The notes under the pieces were generated by a model. That model worked only from the letters and a program-made list of their open reading frames with translations. It made no database searches and was not told the origin of the DNA. Shown here in pieces: positions 1 through 7,239 of a stretch of DNA of 31,955 nt. The stretch is from Lachnospiraceae bacterium (lineage in GTDB: Bacteria; Bacillota; Clostridia; Lachnospirales; Lachnospiraceae). The position numbers were made by a program, and so were the translations under genes. How positions within the stretch are numbered: position 1 is the stretch's first letter; each line of letters opens with the position of its first letter. Where the stretch lies: positions 1 through 31,955 of the forward strand of contig CAAFZP010000001.1 in the NCBI GenBank assembly GCA_900767585.1, given 5' to 3'.

Positions 1-62
1 AGTGTGCTTGTTAAGTAGAGAAAGGAGTTCGTAGTTGGGGGAATAGAATTACATGAGAACAA

Positions 63-515
63 ATGACAAATTTGTTTTGGCTAGAGTTTTCATTGTATAT
101 AGGAGTGCCGGTACGGAAGTGGTTGAAGGGTGATATTGATTATGAGGAGCTCGAAGCGTCGTATTTAAAAAGTCAAATGCTTTTCTATAAAACAAATGCA
201 TTAGCATTTGGAACTACACATTTACATGGATTTACAGAGAAAAAAATATATGCAATAGATTATCGGTTGGTGGAAGGAATATCAAGAAAAATAGTACGTC
301 TTAAGAAGTATGAGGATGGAATTTATAATACGGAGGAGTATCAGCATTTTGCAGTTATTCATGTCAGACTGCCAAGAAGCGGAAACATTTACGATGTTGA
401 GATCGAACTAAATGAGTTTCAGGTTCAAATGGCAATTGATAAGTTATCCACTTGCAAAATTGGTGAAGATTTGATAGGAAATCTTTCTGTAAACGAGCAT
501 AAAGAAAATGAATAA
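63..515 (+). CDS. Hypothetical protein, accessory region
   Basis: A 150-residue protein that I do not recognise. It has no clear signal peptide or membrane segment; the first 15 residues are hydrophobic but are followed by a charged stretch. It is mixed alpha/beta in character and its tail is acidic and polar (NEHKENE). An in-frame stop at 54-56 makes the ATG at 63 the first usable start. The best purine-rich stretch (GGGGGAA, 37-43) is rather far away, so initiation is uncertain. The segment is clearly AT-richer than the genes from pgi onward. Size, composition and the second small orphan gene downstream would suit an immunity or cargo gene of an accessory locus, but no motif proves this. 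Confidence 0.5.
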   Translation: MTNLFWLEFSLYIGVPVRKWLKGDIDYEELEASYLKSQMLFYKTNALAFGTTHLHGFTEKKIYAIDYRLVEGISRKIVRLKKYEDGIYNTEEYQHFAVIHVRLPRSGNIYDVEIELNEFQVQMAIDKLSTCKIGEDLIGNLSVNEHKENE

Positions 516-727
516 AAAAAGAAACGAGTAAGCCGCTTGAGTAAAAACTGTACGGTTGTAAAACTCATTTCTCGAATATATTTTATAACAGAATTAGATG
601 ATTTGTCAATCCGAGTATTTGAAAACTTGTCCGCCGGAATATCGGATGTTCCGCGCAAATGCACAGATGGAAGAGAAATCCGCAGACTACCAACAAAAGA
701 AGATTTGGAATAATTAGGAACAAAGTT
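516..727 (+). other. Intergenic gap with possible coding remnant
   Basis: After the stop of the preceding gene the same frame stays open for 65 codons up to a stop at 711-713. The end of this stretch looks protein-like (ending in GREIRRLPTKEDLE) but has no ATG in a sensible place. It may be the tail of a decayed gene or chance. A weak promoter-like pair (TTGTAA at 556-561 with an AT-rich TATATTTTATAAC stretch at 577-589) lies within it and could serve the gene at 728. Confidence 0.25.
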
Positions 728-1222
728 ATGACGAAATATTATTTGACAAAAATTATTTATAATGGATTAACTTATTTTTTGATATGGTATAGCAACGATG
801 AAGATGGTTTCTTGCTTTTTAATCAAAGATTGTTAGTTTTTTTTAGTGTCGAAGAAGCAAATATATTTGCGGATAAGGAACATATTATTTTTGAAAAAGG
901 AATAACAGTCTTTTATCTATCTAAAATTACCGAGTTAATAGATAATGTAGAAATATCGCAAAATTGTCAAAGTTTAATAGATACATGGCATTTATTTAGT
1001 GATTTATCAAAATCACTAAATGAAGAATTTGTAGGAGATTATAATGATGAAGAAATTGTTGATATTTATAATAAGTTATTCTATGGAAGTAATTTGAAAC
1101 TTCTAAAAAATGAAGAATATCATCCTAGTTTTAATGTTGATGAAAAAAATAAATGTTTGGAGATTTTTCAAAGTGGGTTATCAATACTAAACAAATATCT
1201 TAATTATGATTTCCGTAAATAA
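728..1222 (+). CDS. Hypothetical acidic protein, possible immunity-type cargo
   Basis: A 164-residue, acidic, aromatic-rich protein that I do not recognise. The longer open frame begins at 659, but the ATG at 728 is preferred because TTAGGAAC sits 8-13 bases upstream. Residues 3-35 are rich in Tyr, Phe and Leu. The rest alternates short hydrophobic and acidic stretches without signal peptide or cysteine pattern. Base composition is strongly AT-rich (runs of A and T, codons such as TTA, ATA and AAT), unlike the GC-balanced genes from 1460 on, which suggests recent acquisition. Small acidic orphans of this kind are often immunity proteins of toxin cassettes; here that is only inference, as no toxin gene is visible in the window. 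Confidence 0.5.
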   Translation: MTKYYLTKIIYNGLTYFLIWYSNDEDGFLLFNQRLLVFFSVEEANIFADKEHIIFEKGITVFYLSKITELIDNVEISQNCQSLIDTWHLFSDLSKSLNEEFVGDYNDEEIVDIYNKLFYGSNLKLLKNEEYHPSFNVDEKNKCLEIFQSGLSILNKYLNYDFRK

Positions 1223-1383
1223 AGACATTATTTTGTTAAATAAAGAGTATTGTGGGGATGTAGCTTTTGTCATGAAGAGAGTCCCTCTGAAAATGAGAGA
1301 TACGTTACAACTAGTACCTGTGGCACACCGAGACCAGAGAAGAAAATCGTAAAGAATTCTTGTACAGACGAAGAATAAAACAA

Positions 1384-1412
1384 GTGACAAATCCCCCCGA
1401 ACAGGTTATAAT
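1384..1412 (+). promoter_or_regulatory. Promoter of pgi
   Basis: GTGACA (1384-1389, five of six consensus bases) and a perfect TATAAT (1407-1412) are separated by exactly 17 bases. This is a strong sigma-A-type promoter whose start would fall near 1419, leaving a short leader before pgi. Confidence 0.8.
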
Positions 1413-1421
1413 AAAACGAGC

Positions 1422-1436
1422 TGGCGTCCTACGCCA
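1422..1436 (+). promoter_or_regulatory. Short hairpin in pgi leader
   Basis: TGGCGT and ACGCCA form a perfect six-base inverted repeat around a three-base spacer, at the expected 5' end of the pgi transcript and just before the ribosome binding site (GGAGGAAAG, 1447-1455). It could stabilise the mRNA or be an operator; neither is shown. Confidence 0.4.
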
Positions 1437-1459
1437 AATAGATTACGGAGGAAAGAAAA

Positions 1460-3043
1460 ATGACAAATTGGAAAAATCTTGATACTTTGGATTCTTACAA
1501 GGCACTCAAAGCTTGTAAGGGTAGTGTAGACCTCACAACTGTTATGGCTGGTGAGAGCGGTGCAGACCGTGCGAAGAACTACAGCGTACCGATGGCAGAG
1601 AAGCTTACTTACAACTTCGCTGCAAAGGAAGTGGATGACACAGTTTTGGAGAAGCTTGCAGCCCTTGCCAAGGAAGCAGAGCTTGTTGACAAGTTCCAGG
1701 AGCTTTACAATGGTGCCGTTATCAATACAGGAGAGAACCGTCTGGTTCTTCATCAGATGACACGCGGTCAGCTTGGCGAGCCGGTCAAGGCAGACGGTGT
1801 AGACAAGAGAACATTTTACGTAGAGCAGCAGAACCGTATTGCAGAGTTTGCAAATAAGGTACATAATGGTGAGATCACAAATGCAGCCGGCGAGAAGTTC
1901 ACAACCGTTGTACAGATCGGTATCGGTGGTAGTGACCTTGGCCCTCGTGCAATGTATCTTGCACTGGAGAACTGGGCAAAGAAGAACGGCACATTCAAGA
2001 TGGATGCAAAGTTCATCAGCAACGTAGATCCGGATGATGCGGCAGCCGTTCTTGCATCTACCGATGTAGCACATTCTATCTTCGTGCTTGTATCAAAGTC
2101 TGGTACAACCTTGGAGACACTTACAAATGAGTCCTTTGTGAAGGATGCACTTGCAAAGGCAGGTTTGGATGCTTCTAAGCATATGATCGCCGTTACAAGT
2201 GAGACATCTCCACTTGCAAAGAGCGATGATTACCTTGCAGCATTCTTTATGGATGATTATATCGGCGGTCGTTATTCTTCTACATCAGCCGTTGGTGGTG
2301 CCGTACTTTCACTGGCATTTGGCCCGGATGTATTTGCACGTTTCTTAAATGGTGCAGCCGCAGAAGATGAGACAGCAAAGAATACAGATATTATGAAGAA
2401 CCCGGCTATGCTGGATGCGTTGATCGGTGTTTACGAGCGTAACGTACTTGGTTACCCTGCAACAACCGTTCTTCCATACTCACAGGCGCTGAGCCGTTTT
2501 CCTGCACATCTGCAGCAGCTCGATATGGAGTCCAATGGTAAGTCTGTAAACCGTTTTGGTGAGCCGGTTGATTACCCAACAGGCCCAGTTCTCTTCGGTG
2601 AGCCGGGAACAAACGGACAGCATTCCTTCTATCAGTTGTTACATCAGGGAACTGACATTGTTCCATTGCAGTTTATCGCATTCAAGAACAGCCAGATCGG
2701 TACCGATGTAGAGATTCAGGGAAGCACAAGCCAGAAGAAGCTCTGCGCAAATGTTGCTGCACAGATCGTAGCATTTGCATGTGGTAAGAAGGATGAGAAC
2801 AGCAACAAGAACTTCAAGGGTGGCCGTCCATCTTCCATCATCATCGGTGAGCAGGTTGATCCGGAGACACTTGGTGCGCTGCTTGCACACTTCGAGAACA
2901 AGGTTATGTTCCAGGGATTCCTGTGGAACATCAACAGCTTCGATCAGGAAGGTGTTCAGCTCGGTAAAGTACTTGCGAAGAAGGTACTTGCACACGAGAC
3001 AGATGGCGCGTTGAAGGTATACAGTGATTTGTTTGGAATCTAA
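1460..3043 (+). CDS. pgi: Glucose-6-phosphate isomerase
   Basis: Interconverts glucose 6-phosphate and fructose 6-phosphate in the cytosol, the second step of glycolysis. The 527-residue protein is full length for the longer bacterial and eukaryote-like form. The SIS-fold sugar-phosphate loops are visible (IGIGGSDLGP and SKSGTTLET). The expected catalytic residues are present: Glu357 in MESNGKS, His388 in GTNGQHSF and Lys503 in QLGKVLAKK. The ATG follows GGAGGAAAG with good spacing. The gene is monocistronic, with a strong promoter upstream and a terminator downstream. Codon use (GGT, CGT, AAG, GAG rather than rare CGG) is that of a highly expressed gene and contrasts with the AT-rich genes to its left. 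Confidence 0.97.
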   Translation: MTNWKNLDTLDSYKALKACKGSVDLTTVMAGESGADRAKNYSVPMAEKLTYNFAAKEVDDTVLEKLAALAKEAELVDKFQELYNGAVINTGENRLVLHQMTRGQLGEPVKADGVDKRTFYVEQQNRIAEFANKVHNGEITNAAGEKFTTVVQIGIGGSDLGPRAMYLALENWAKKNGTFKMDAKFISNVDPDDAAAVLASTDVAHSIFVLVSKSGTTLETLTNESFVKDALAKAGLDASKHMIAVTSETSPLAKSDDYLAAFFMDDYIGGRYSSTSAVGGAVLSLAFGPDVFARFLNGAAAEDETAKNTDIMKNPAMLDALIGVYERNVLGYPATTVLPYSQALSRFPAHLQQLDMESNGKSVNRFGEPVDYPTGPVLFGEPGTNGQHSFYQLLHQGTDIVPLQFIAFKNSQIGTDVEIQGSTSQKKLCANVAAQIVAFACGKKDENSNKNFKGGRPSSIIIGEQVDPETLGALLAHFENKVMFQGFLWNINSFDQEGVQLGKVLAKKVLAHETDGALKVYSDLFGI

Positions 3044-3163
3044 GAGGACCGTACAAGTTTGATATTCGTGTGTGTCAGACTGCATATCAGACAGATATTA
3101 GGCGGATGGATGTAAAGTATCCGTGCGAAGATACCGATATATATAATAGAAGAAGCAATGACA

Positions 3164-3209
3164 AAAAGCCGTCGGGCTGGGACTTATGTTTCCCGGTTCG
3201 GCGGCTTTT
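3164..3209 (+). terminator. Rho-independent terminator after pgi
   Basis: Two 19-base arms (3164-3182 and 3191-3209) pair along their whole length if four G-U pairs are allowed, around an eight-base loop. The outer arms are AAAAGCCG and CGGCTTTT, giving the T run. The gap 3044-3367 otherwise holds only the promoter of the next gene. Confidence 0.85.
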
Positions 3210-3221
3210 CCGTGGGACCTG

Positions 3222-3252
3222 TTGACATATAACTTTCCATTTGCAATATAAT
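3222..3252 (+). promoter_or_regulatory. Promoter of AGCS transporter gene
   Basis: Perfect TTGACA (3222-3227) and perfect TATAAT (3247-3252). The 19-base spacer is two longer than ideal, so strength may depend on an activator or on DNA bending. It lies directly after the pgi terminator and gives a leader of about 108 bases. Confidence 0.65.
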
Positions 3253-3367
3253 GAATATAAAATAAACAAAAAACTTTATAAATTGAGGGAAAAATGTTGT
3301 CAAAAGCTGGAAAACTGTGTAATATAGAAAACATGTTGTTAAAATAAAACAAAGGAGAGTAGGAAAC

Positions 3368-4792
3368 ATGTGGGAAGCAATTAATAGCTTTTTGACAAAA
3401 GTAGATGATTTCGTTTGGGGTCCGCCGCTTATGATTTTAATCATTGCAGGTGGAATCCTTCTTACCATCCGCATGGGTGTGCTGCAGATCCGTAAATTGC
3501 CGCTTGCCCTGAGATGGATGGTGAAAAATGAGGAAGAAGGCGAAGGAGAGGTAACCTCGTTCGGTGCACTCTGTACGGCGCTTTCAGCGACGATCGGAAC
3601 CGGAAATATCGTCGGCGTCGCAACAGCAATCGGAGCCGGTGGCCCGGGTGCCCTGTTCTGGATGGTGCTTGCTGCATTCTTCGGAATGGCAACCAAGTAT
3701 GCAGAGGGACTCCTTGCAGTGAAGTATCGTGTGGTAGATGAAGACAATCATGCCCTTGGTGGACCATTTTACTATATCGAAAAAGGTATGGGTATAAAGT
3801 GGAAATGGCTTGCGAAGATCTTTGCATTCTTTGGTATCTGTGTAGGACTGTTCGGTATCGGAACATTCTCACAGGTAAATGGTATTGCATCGGCTGTTGA
3901 GGGATTCTTTGATCCGAATGGATCATGGAGCGTAGAGATTCCTGGAATCGGTACATATTCGTGGACGGTTGTAATCGCATCTTTGATCCTGAGTGTCTGT
4001 GTGGCACTTGTGCTGATCGGTGGTATCAAGCGTATTGCAAATGTATCCCAGATCGTCGTCCCATTTATGGCAGTGCTTTATGTTCTGCTTTGTCTGGTGC
4101 TTCTCATCTGCAATATCAAAGAGATTCCGGATGCGTTTGTAACAATCGTAAAGGGCGCATTCAATCCAAAGGCAGTGACCGGTGGTGTGGTTGGTACGAT
4201 GATCGTTGCAATGCAGAAGGGTGTTGCAAGAGGTATCTTCTCAAATGAATCCGGTCTTGGTTCTGCACCAATCGCTGCAGCCGCTGCAAAGACAAAGGAG
4301 CCGGTACGTCAGGGTCTGGTTTCCATGACGGGTACATTTATTGATACAATCATCATCTGTACGATGACAGGTCTTTCTATCGTGTTGACAGGTGCATGGC
4401 AGCAGGAAGGCTTAGAGGGTGTACAGGTAACAACCTACGCATTCCAGAAGGGACTTCCGATTTCTGAGCAGGTAGCTGCGTTCCTGTTGATGCTGTGTCT
4501 GGTATTCTTTGCATTTACAACGATTCTCGGATGGGATTATTATTCGGAGCGTTGTCTCGAATACCTGTCAGGCAAGAACAAGAAGGCGATTCTTGTATAT
4601 CGCTGGTTATACATCTTAGCGGTATTCATCGGACCTTACATGACAGTAAAAGCGGTATGGACGATCGCAGATATCTTCAACGGAATGATGGCGATTCCGA
4701 ACATGATCGCAATCTTCGCTTTGAGTGGTGTGGTTGTGAAGGAGACAAAGGACTTCTTCAAACGCCATGCAGAGCAGAATCAGTTTAAGTAA
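3368..4792 (+). CDS. Sodium:alanine/glycine symporter, AGCS family
   Basis: Imports a small neutral amino acid (alanine, glycine or, in some relatives, glutamine) with a cation across the cytoplasmic membrane. The 474-residue protein has the usual family length and about ten to eleven membrane segments, the first at residues 17-35. The signature region SATIGTGNIVGVATAI followed by GGPGALFWM (about residues 75-100), which forms the substrate and sodium site in this family, is intact, as is the conserved ISNESGLGSAP-type loop (here IFSNESGLGSAPIAAAAA). It starts at ATG 3368 after AAAGGAGAG. It has its own promoter and terminator, so it is a single-gene unit. The substrate cannot be read from sequence. 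Confidence 0.93.
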   Translation: MWEAINSFLTKVDDFVWGPPLMILIIAGGILLTIRMGVLQIRKLPLALRWMVKNEEEGEGEVTSFGALCTALSATIGTGNIVGVATAIGAGGPGALFWMVLAAFFGMATKYAEGLLAVKYRVVDEDNHALGGPFYYIEKGMGIKWKWLAKIFAFFGICVGLFGIGTFSQVNGIASAVEGFFDPNGSWSVEIPGIGTYSWTVVIASLILSVCVALVLIGGIKRIANVSQIVVPFMAVLYVLLCLVLLICNIKEIPDAFVTIVKGAFNPKAVTGGVVGTMIVAMQKGVARGIFSNESGLGSAPIAAAAAKTKEPVRQGLVSMTGTFIDTIIICTMTGLSIVLTGAWQQEGLEGVQVTTYAFQKGLPISEQVAAFLLMLCLVFFAFTTILGWDYYSERCLEYLSGKNKKAILVYRWLYILAVFIGPYMTVKAVWTIADIFNGMMAIPNMIAIFALSGVVVKETKDFFKRHAEQNQFK

Positions 4793-4806
4793 ATAACATG
4801 ATTTTG

Positions 4807-4845
4807 AAACAGGTGTGCTGTATTGTTGCGGCATACCTGTTTTTT
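4807..4845 (+). terminator. Rho-independent terminator after AGCS gene
   Basis: AAACAGGTGTGC (4807-4818) pairs with GCATACCTGTTT (4831-4842) with one G-U pair, followed by a T run. Confidence 0.85.
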
Positions 4846-4882
4846 GCATAAATAAGACTTCACACTTTTTTCACAATTTTTA

Positions 4883-4909
4883 TTAGCACTCACTATTGAC
4901 GAGTGCTAA
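4883..4909 (+). promoter_or_regulatory. CIRCE operator (HrcA binding site)
   Basis: TTAGCACTC, nine-base spacer, GAGTGCTAA: a perfect match to the CIRCE consensus bound by the heat-shock repressor HrcA. It overlaps the -35 box of the small heat-shock gene promoter, so bound repressor would block RNA polymerase. Confidence 0.95.
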
Positions 4910-4924
4910 TAAGTGTGTTATAGT
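4896..4924 (+). promoter_or_regulatory. Heat-shock promoter of Hsp20 gene
   Basis: TTGACG (4896-4901), 17-base spacer, TATAGT (4919-4924). The -35 box lies inside the CIRCE element. The implied leader is about 94 bases. Confidence 0.8.
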
Positions 4925-5024
4925 ACACTTAGAACATGAGGGAAGACCTAGAGAAGGGAACCCGAGTGGGAAGGAAATAAAAACAAACACAGATCATTGT
5001 GAAGTATAAAAGGAGGTATGGCTT

Positions 5025-5459
5025 ATGTTAATGCCAAGTTTATTTACAAATAGTTTTATGGATGATTTCTTTGATACACCAAGTTTTGGTGTTTACAAGT
5101 ACGATGCACCGGCACAGAATCTGATGAGTACCGATGTGTTCGAGAAGGAAGACGGTTACGAGATTGATATGAACCTTCCGGGATTCAAGAAGGAAGATGT
5201 AACCGGAGAAGTAAAGGATGGTTACCTGATCATCAAGGCTTCGACAAAGAACTCAAAGGATGAGAAGGATGCCAAGGGCAAATACATCCGTAAGGAACGT
5301 TATGAAGGTTCCTGCAACAGATCCTTCTATGTGGGTGATGCGATTACACAGGATGATATCAAGGCAAAATTCGAGGATGGTGTCTTGAAGATCACAGTTC
5401 CAAAGAAGGAAGCAAAGCCACAGGTGGAAGAGAAGAAATTCATTGCCATCGAAGGATAA
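5025..5459 (+). CDS. Small heat-shock protein, Hsp20/alpha-crystallin family
   Basis: A 144-residue ATP-independent holdase chaperone that keeps unfolding cytosolic proteins soluble. The N-terminal arm (residues 1-33) is rich in Phe and Asp. The alpha-crystallin domain runs from about 35 to 135 with the typical strands (DMNLPGFKKEDV, FEDGVLKITVPKKE). The C-terminal I-x-I anchor used in oligomer assembly is present as IAI at 140-142. The ATG at 5025 follows AAAAGGAGG with good spacing; an ATG at 5018 is in another frame. The single gene stands between a CIRCE-controlled promoter and a strong terminator, so it should be induced by heat or unfolding stress through HrcA. Confidence 0.95.
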   Translation: MLMPSLFTNSFMDDFFDTPSFGVYKYDAPAQNLMSTDVFEKEDGYEIDMNLPGFKKEDVTGEVKDGYLIIKASTKNSKDEKDAKGKYIRKERYEGSCNRSFYVGDAITQDDIKAKFEDGVLKITVPKKEAKPQVEEKKFIAIEG

Positions 5460-5503
5460 TTTAAATAGCTAGCCAGACGATTTTTCGTTTCCCCTCTCTT
5501 ACT

Positions 5504-5533
5504 GGGCGGTCGCGTTATGCGGCCGCCCTTTTT
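5504..5533 (+). terminator. Rho-independent terminator after Hsp20 gene
   Basis: GGGCGGTCGC (5504-5513) and GCGGCCGCCC (5519-5528) form a ten-pair stem with one G-U pair and a five-base loop, followed by TTTTT. It stands between convergent genes, but the reverse strand has no T run, so it mainly serves the plus strand. Confidence 0.88.
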
Positions 5534-5545
5534 GGTAATAAGCTG

Positions 5546-6955
5546 TCAGGCGTACCGGTTGAAAGGCATAGCGGAGGGAACTATACCTTGCCGGCAGGGG
5601 GAGGACAGACATTTTTTTACGACGTTCATATCATTAAACGGAATTCGTTTATCCTGGCAGAGGATAAATTCTTCATGCCCTTTCCCAAGAATCAGAAGGA
5701 TATCGTTCTCCTTCAAGAGCGAAATACCATTTTGGATAGCGTCCGCCCGGCTTTTGACAATTTCATAATTGTTATAGGGAAGCCCGTCGGTCATATCATG
5801 ATAGATCTGCGACTGATCCTCGTTGTGCGGATCGTCATGCGTCAGAATCACATGTGCTGCATTGGTGCAGGCAATCTGTGTCATCTTCGGCCGTTTGTCC
5901 CGGTCCCGGTCTCCGGTACAGCCAAAAACTGCATAGATGGCACCGCCGGTAAGCTCCCTTGCGGCGGAAAATACCTTTTCCATTGCATCCGGTGTATGTG
6001 CGTAGTCCACTACAATCAGATTATTTCCATAGAGAATCGTTTCTGTCCGGCCTTTCGGAAGCACGAGTGTCGTGGTACATTTTGCGATGTCGGAAGGGGA
6101 TACGCCTTCTAACGTCAGCACAATCACGGAGGTCATCAGATTGTAGATGTTATACCTGCCAATCAGATTGGTTGTGAAATGCCTGGTATAATTCGGGCAG
6201 CTGACAGTAAAATCTGTGTGGCATTTATCAGCGGCGTCTATTGTCATTTTGAAATCTCCGCCGGTAAAACCGAAGGTGACATTATCATTTCCATCCAGCA
6301 GAAAATAGTGCTTATAGGAATCATCATAGTTGACAATTGCTTTTCCGTCAGGCTTCAGCATGCGGAAGAGCTGCTGCTTGGCAAGTGCATAATTTTCCAT
6401 TGTCTTGTGGAAATCCAGATGATCTTGTGTCAGGTTGGTAAATACGGCATAGTCGAATTGCAGCGTCTCGACACGGTGATTTGCAATCCCCTGGCTGCTT
6501 ACTTCCATCACGACATATTCGCAGTCAAGCGACTGGCATTGCAACAAAATGTTATACAGATCATAGATATCCGGTGTCGTGTTAGCGAGACTTCGTATTT
6601 TCTCTCCGATATAGAATCCGATTGTGCCGATGTAGCCGCATTTTCTGCCAAGCTTATTTAACATCTGATGCAGTAAAAATGCGGACGTCGTTTTTCCGTT
6701 CGTTCCGGTAATGCCGATCAGCTTGAGCTTGCTGATCTGGTTATAATACGTATCTTTCAGATAGTTGACCAGATAAGCTCTGGTATCTTCTACGATGCAG
6801 GTCTCCACCTCGTAGTTTCCTTCTTCGCAGATGATTTTTACGGCTCCATTTGCAATCGCCTGATGGATGTAGGCATGCCCGTCGTGGTCAATGCCGCGGA
6901 GCGCGACAAATGTGTCGCCCGGTTTGATTTTTCTTGAGTCTATTTGAATATTCAT
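5546..6955 (-). CDS. murE: MurE-type Mur ligase (UDP-MurNAc-tripeptide synthetase-like)
   Basis: Mur ligases couple ATP hydrolysis to adding an amino acid to the UDP-MurNAc peptide in peptidoglycan synthesis. The 469-residue protein starts at ATG 6955; an in-frame GTG at 6994 would add 13 residues of no family character. The N-terminal domain begins directly with DSRKIKPGDTFVALRG, so the first short strand of typical MurE is missing. The P-loop GTNGKTT is at 84-90, the carbamylated-lysine motif ALAKQQLF at 191-198 (Lys193), and HTPDAM near 320. At the amino-acid selectivity site it has DDPHNED (374-380) instead of the DNPR motif of diaminopimelate-adding enzymes. It may therefore use another amino acid, or be an accessory paralogue. 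It stands alone, not in a mur/dcw cluster, so this may be a second MurE-like copy. Confidence 0.85.
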   Translation of the reverse strand: MNIQIDSRKIKPGDTFVALRGIDHDGHAYIHQAIANGAVKIICEEGNYEVETCIVEDTRAYLVNYLKDTYYNQISKLKLIGITGTNGKTTSAFLLHQMLNKLGRKCGYIGTIGFYIGEKIRSLANTTPDIYDLYNILLQCQSLDCEYVVMEVSSQGIANHRVETLQFDYAVFTNLTQDHLDFHKTMENYALAKQQLFRMLKPDGKAIVNYDDSYKHYFLLDGNDNVTFGFTGGDFKMTIDAADKCHTDFTVSCPNYTRHFTTNLIGRYNIYNLMTSVIVLTLEGVSPSDIAKCTTTLVLPKGRTETILYGNNLIVVDYAHTPDAMEKVFSAARELTGGAIYAVFGCTGDRDRDKRPKMTQIACTNAAHVILTHDDPHNEDQSQIYHDMTDGLPYNNYEIVKSRADAIQNGISLLKENDILLILGKGHEEFILCQDKRIPFNDMNVVKKCLSSPCRQGIVPSAMPFNRYA

Positions 6956-7029
6956 GTATCTACCTGTCTTTCCCGAATCTGTGTGTTTATACACCTAATT
7001 TGTTCCTGTTAACATAACATAGCAAATGC

Positions 7030-7051
7030 TTGCATCAAAGTTGCATCAAAA
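7030..7051. repeat. Tandem 11-bp repeat in the divergent promoter gap
   Basis: TTGCATCAAAG is followed at once by TTGCATCAAAA, and a further partial match (GTTGCAAAA) follows at 7064-7072. Two sites exactly one helical turn apart could be an operator for the divergently transcribed Mur ligase gene; no regulator is identified. Confidence 0.3.
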
Positions 7052-7160
7052 GTGTAACGAAGTTGCAAAATAAATATTTATAATTTGTATAAATGTTTAA
7101 ATGATTATGGAAATAGCGTACAAAACAGATGATTTGTGCAATTGTTTGAAACATTTATTA

Positions 7161-7189
7161 TTTACAAAACATATGTTCTATACTAAAAT
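7161..7189 (+). promoter_or_regulatory. Promoter of the Y-family polymerase gene
   Basis: TTTACA (7161-7166) and TAAAAT (7184-7189) are separated by exactly 17 bases. The spacer holds the LexA-type box described separately. Confidence 0.6.
7167..7178 (+). promoter_or_regulatory. Probable LexA (SOS) box
   Basis: AAACATATGTTC matches the Gram-positive LexA core GAACATATGTTC at 11 of 12 positions. It lies inside the promoter spacer in front of a translesion polymerase gene, the expected place for SOS repression. Confidence 0.75.
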
Positions 7190-7239
7190 AAGGATAGTAT
7201 GTGAAATAAAACACGGATTTATCTATGTGGAGTGATGGT

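Noticed and set aside
1272..1352. Short open frame of 26 codons (begins MKRVPLKMRD) before the pgi promoter
   Set aside because: It has protein-like composition but no convincing ribosome site and ends abruptly; more likely a gene remnant than a working gene.
1406..2074. Long antisense open frame within pgi (222 codons)
   Set aside because: Cys- and Leu-rich shadow of a strongly conserved gene with biased codons; no own ribosome site or family features.
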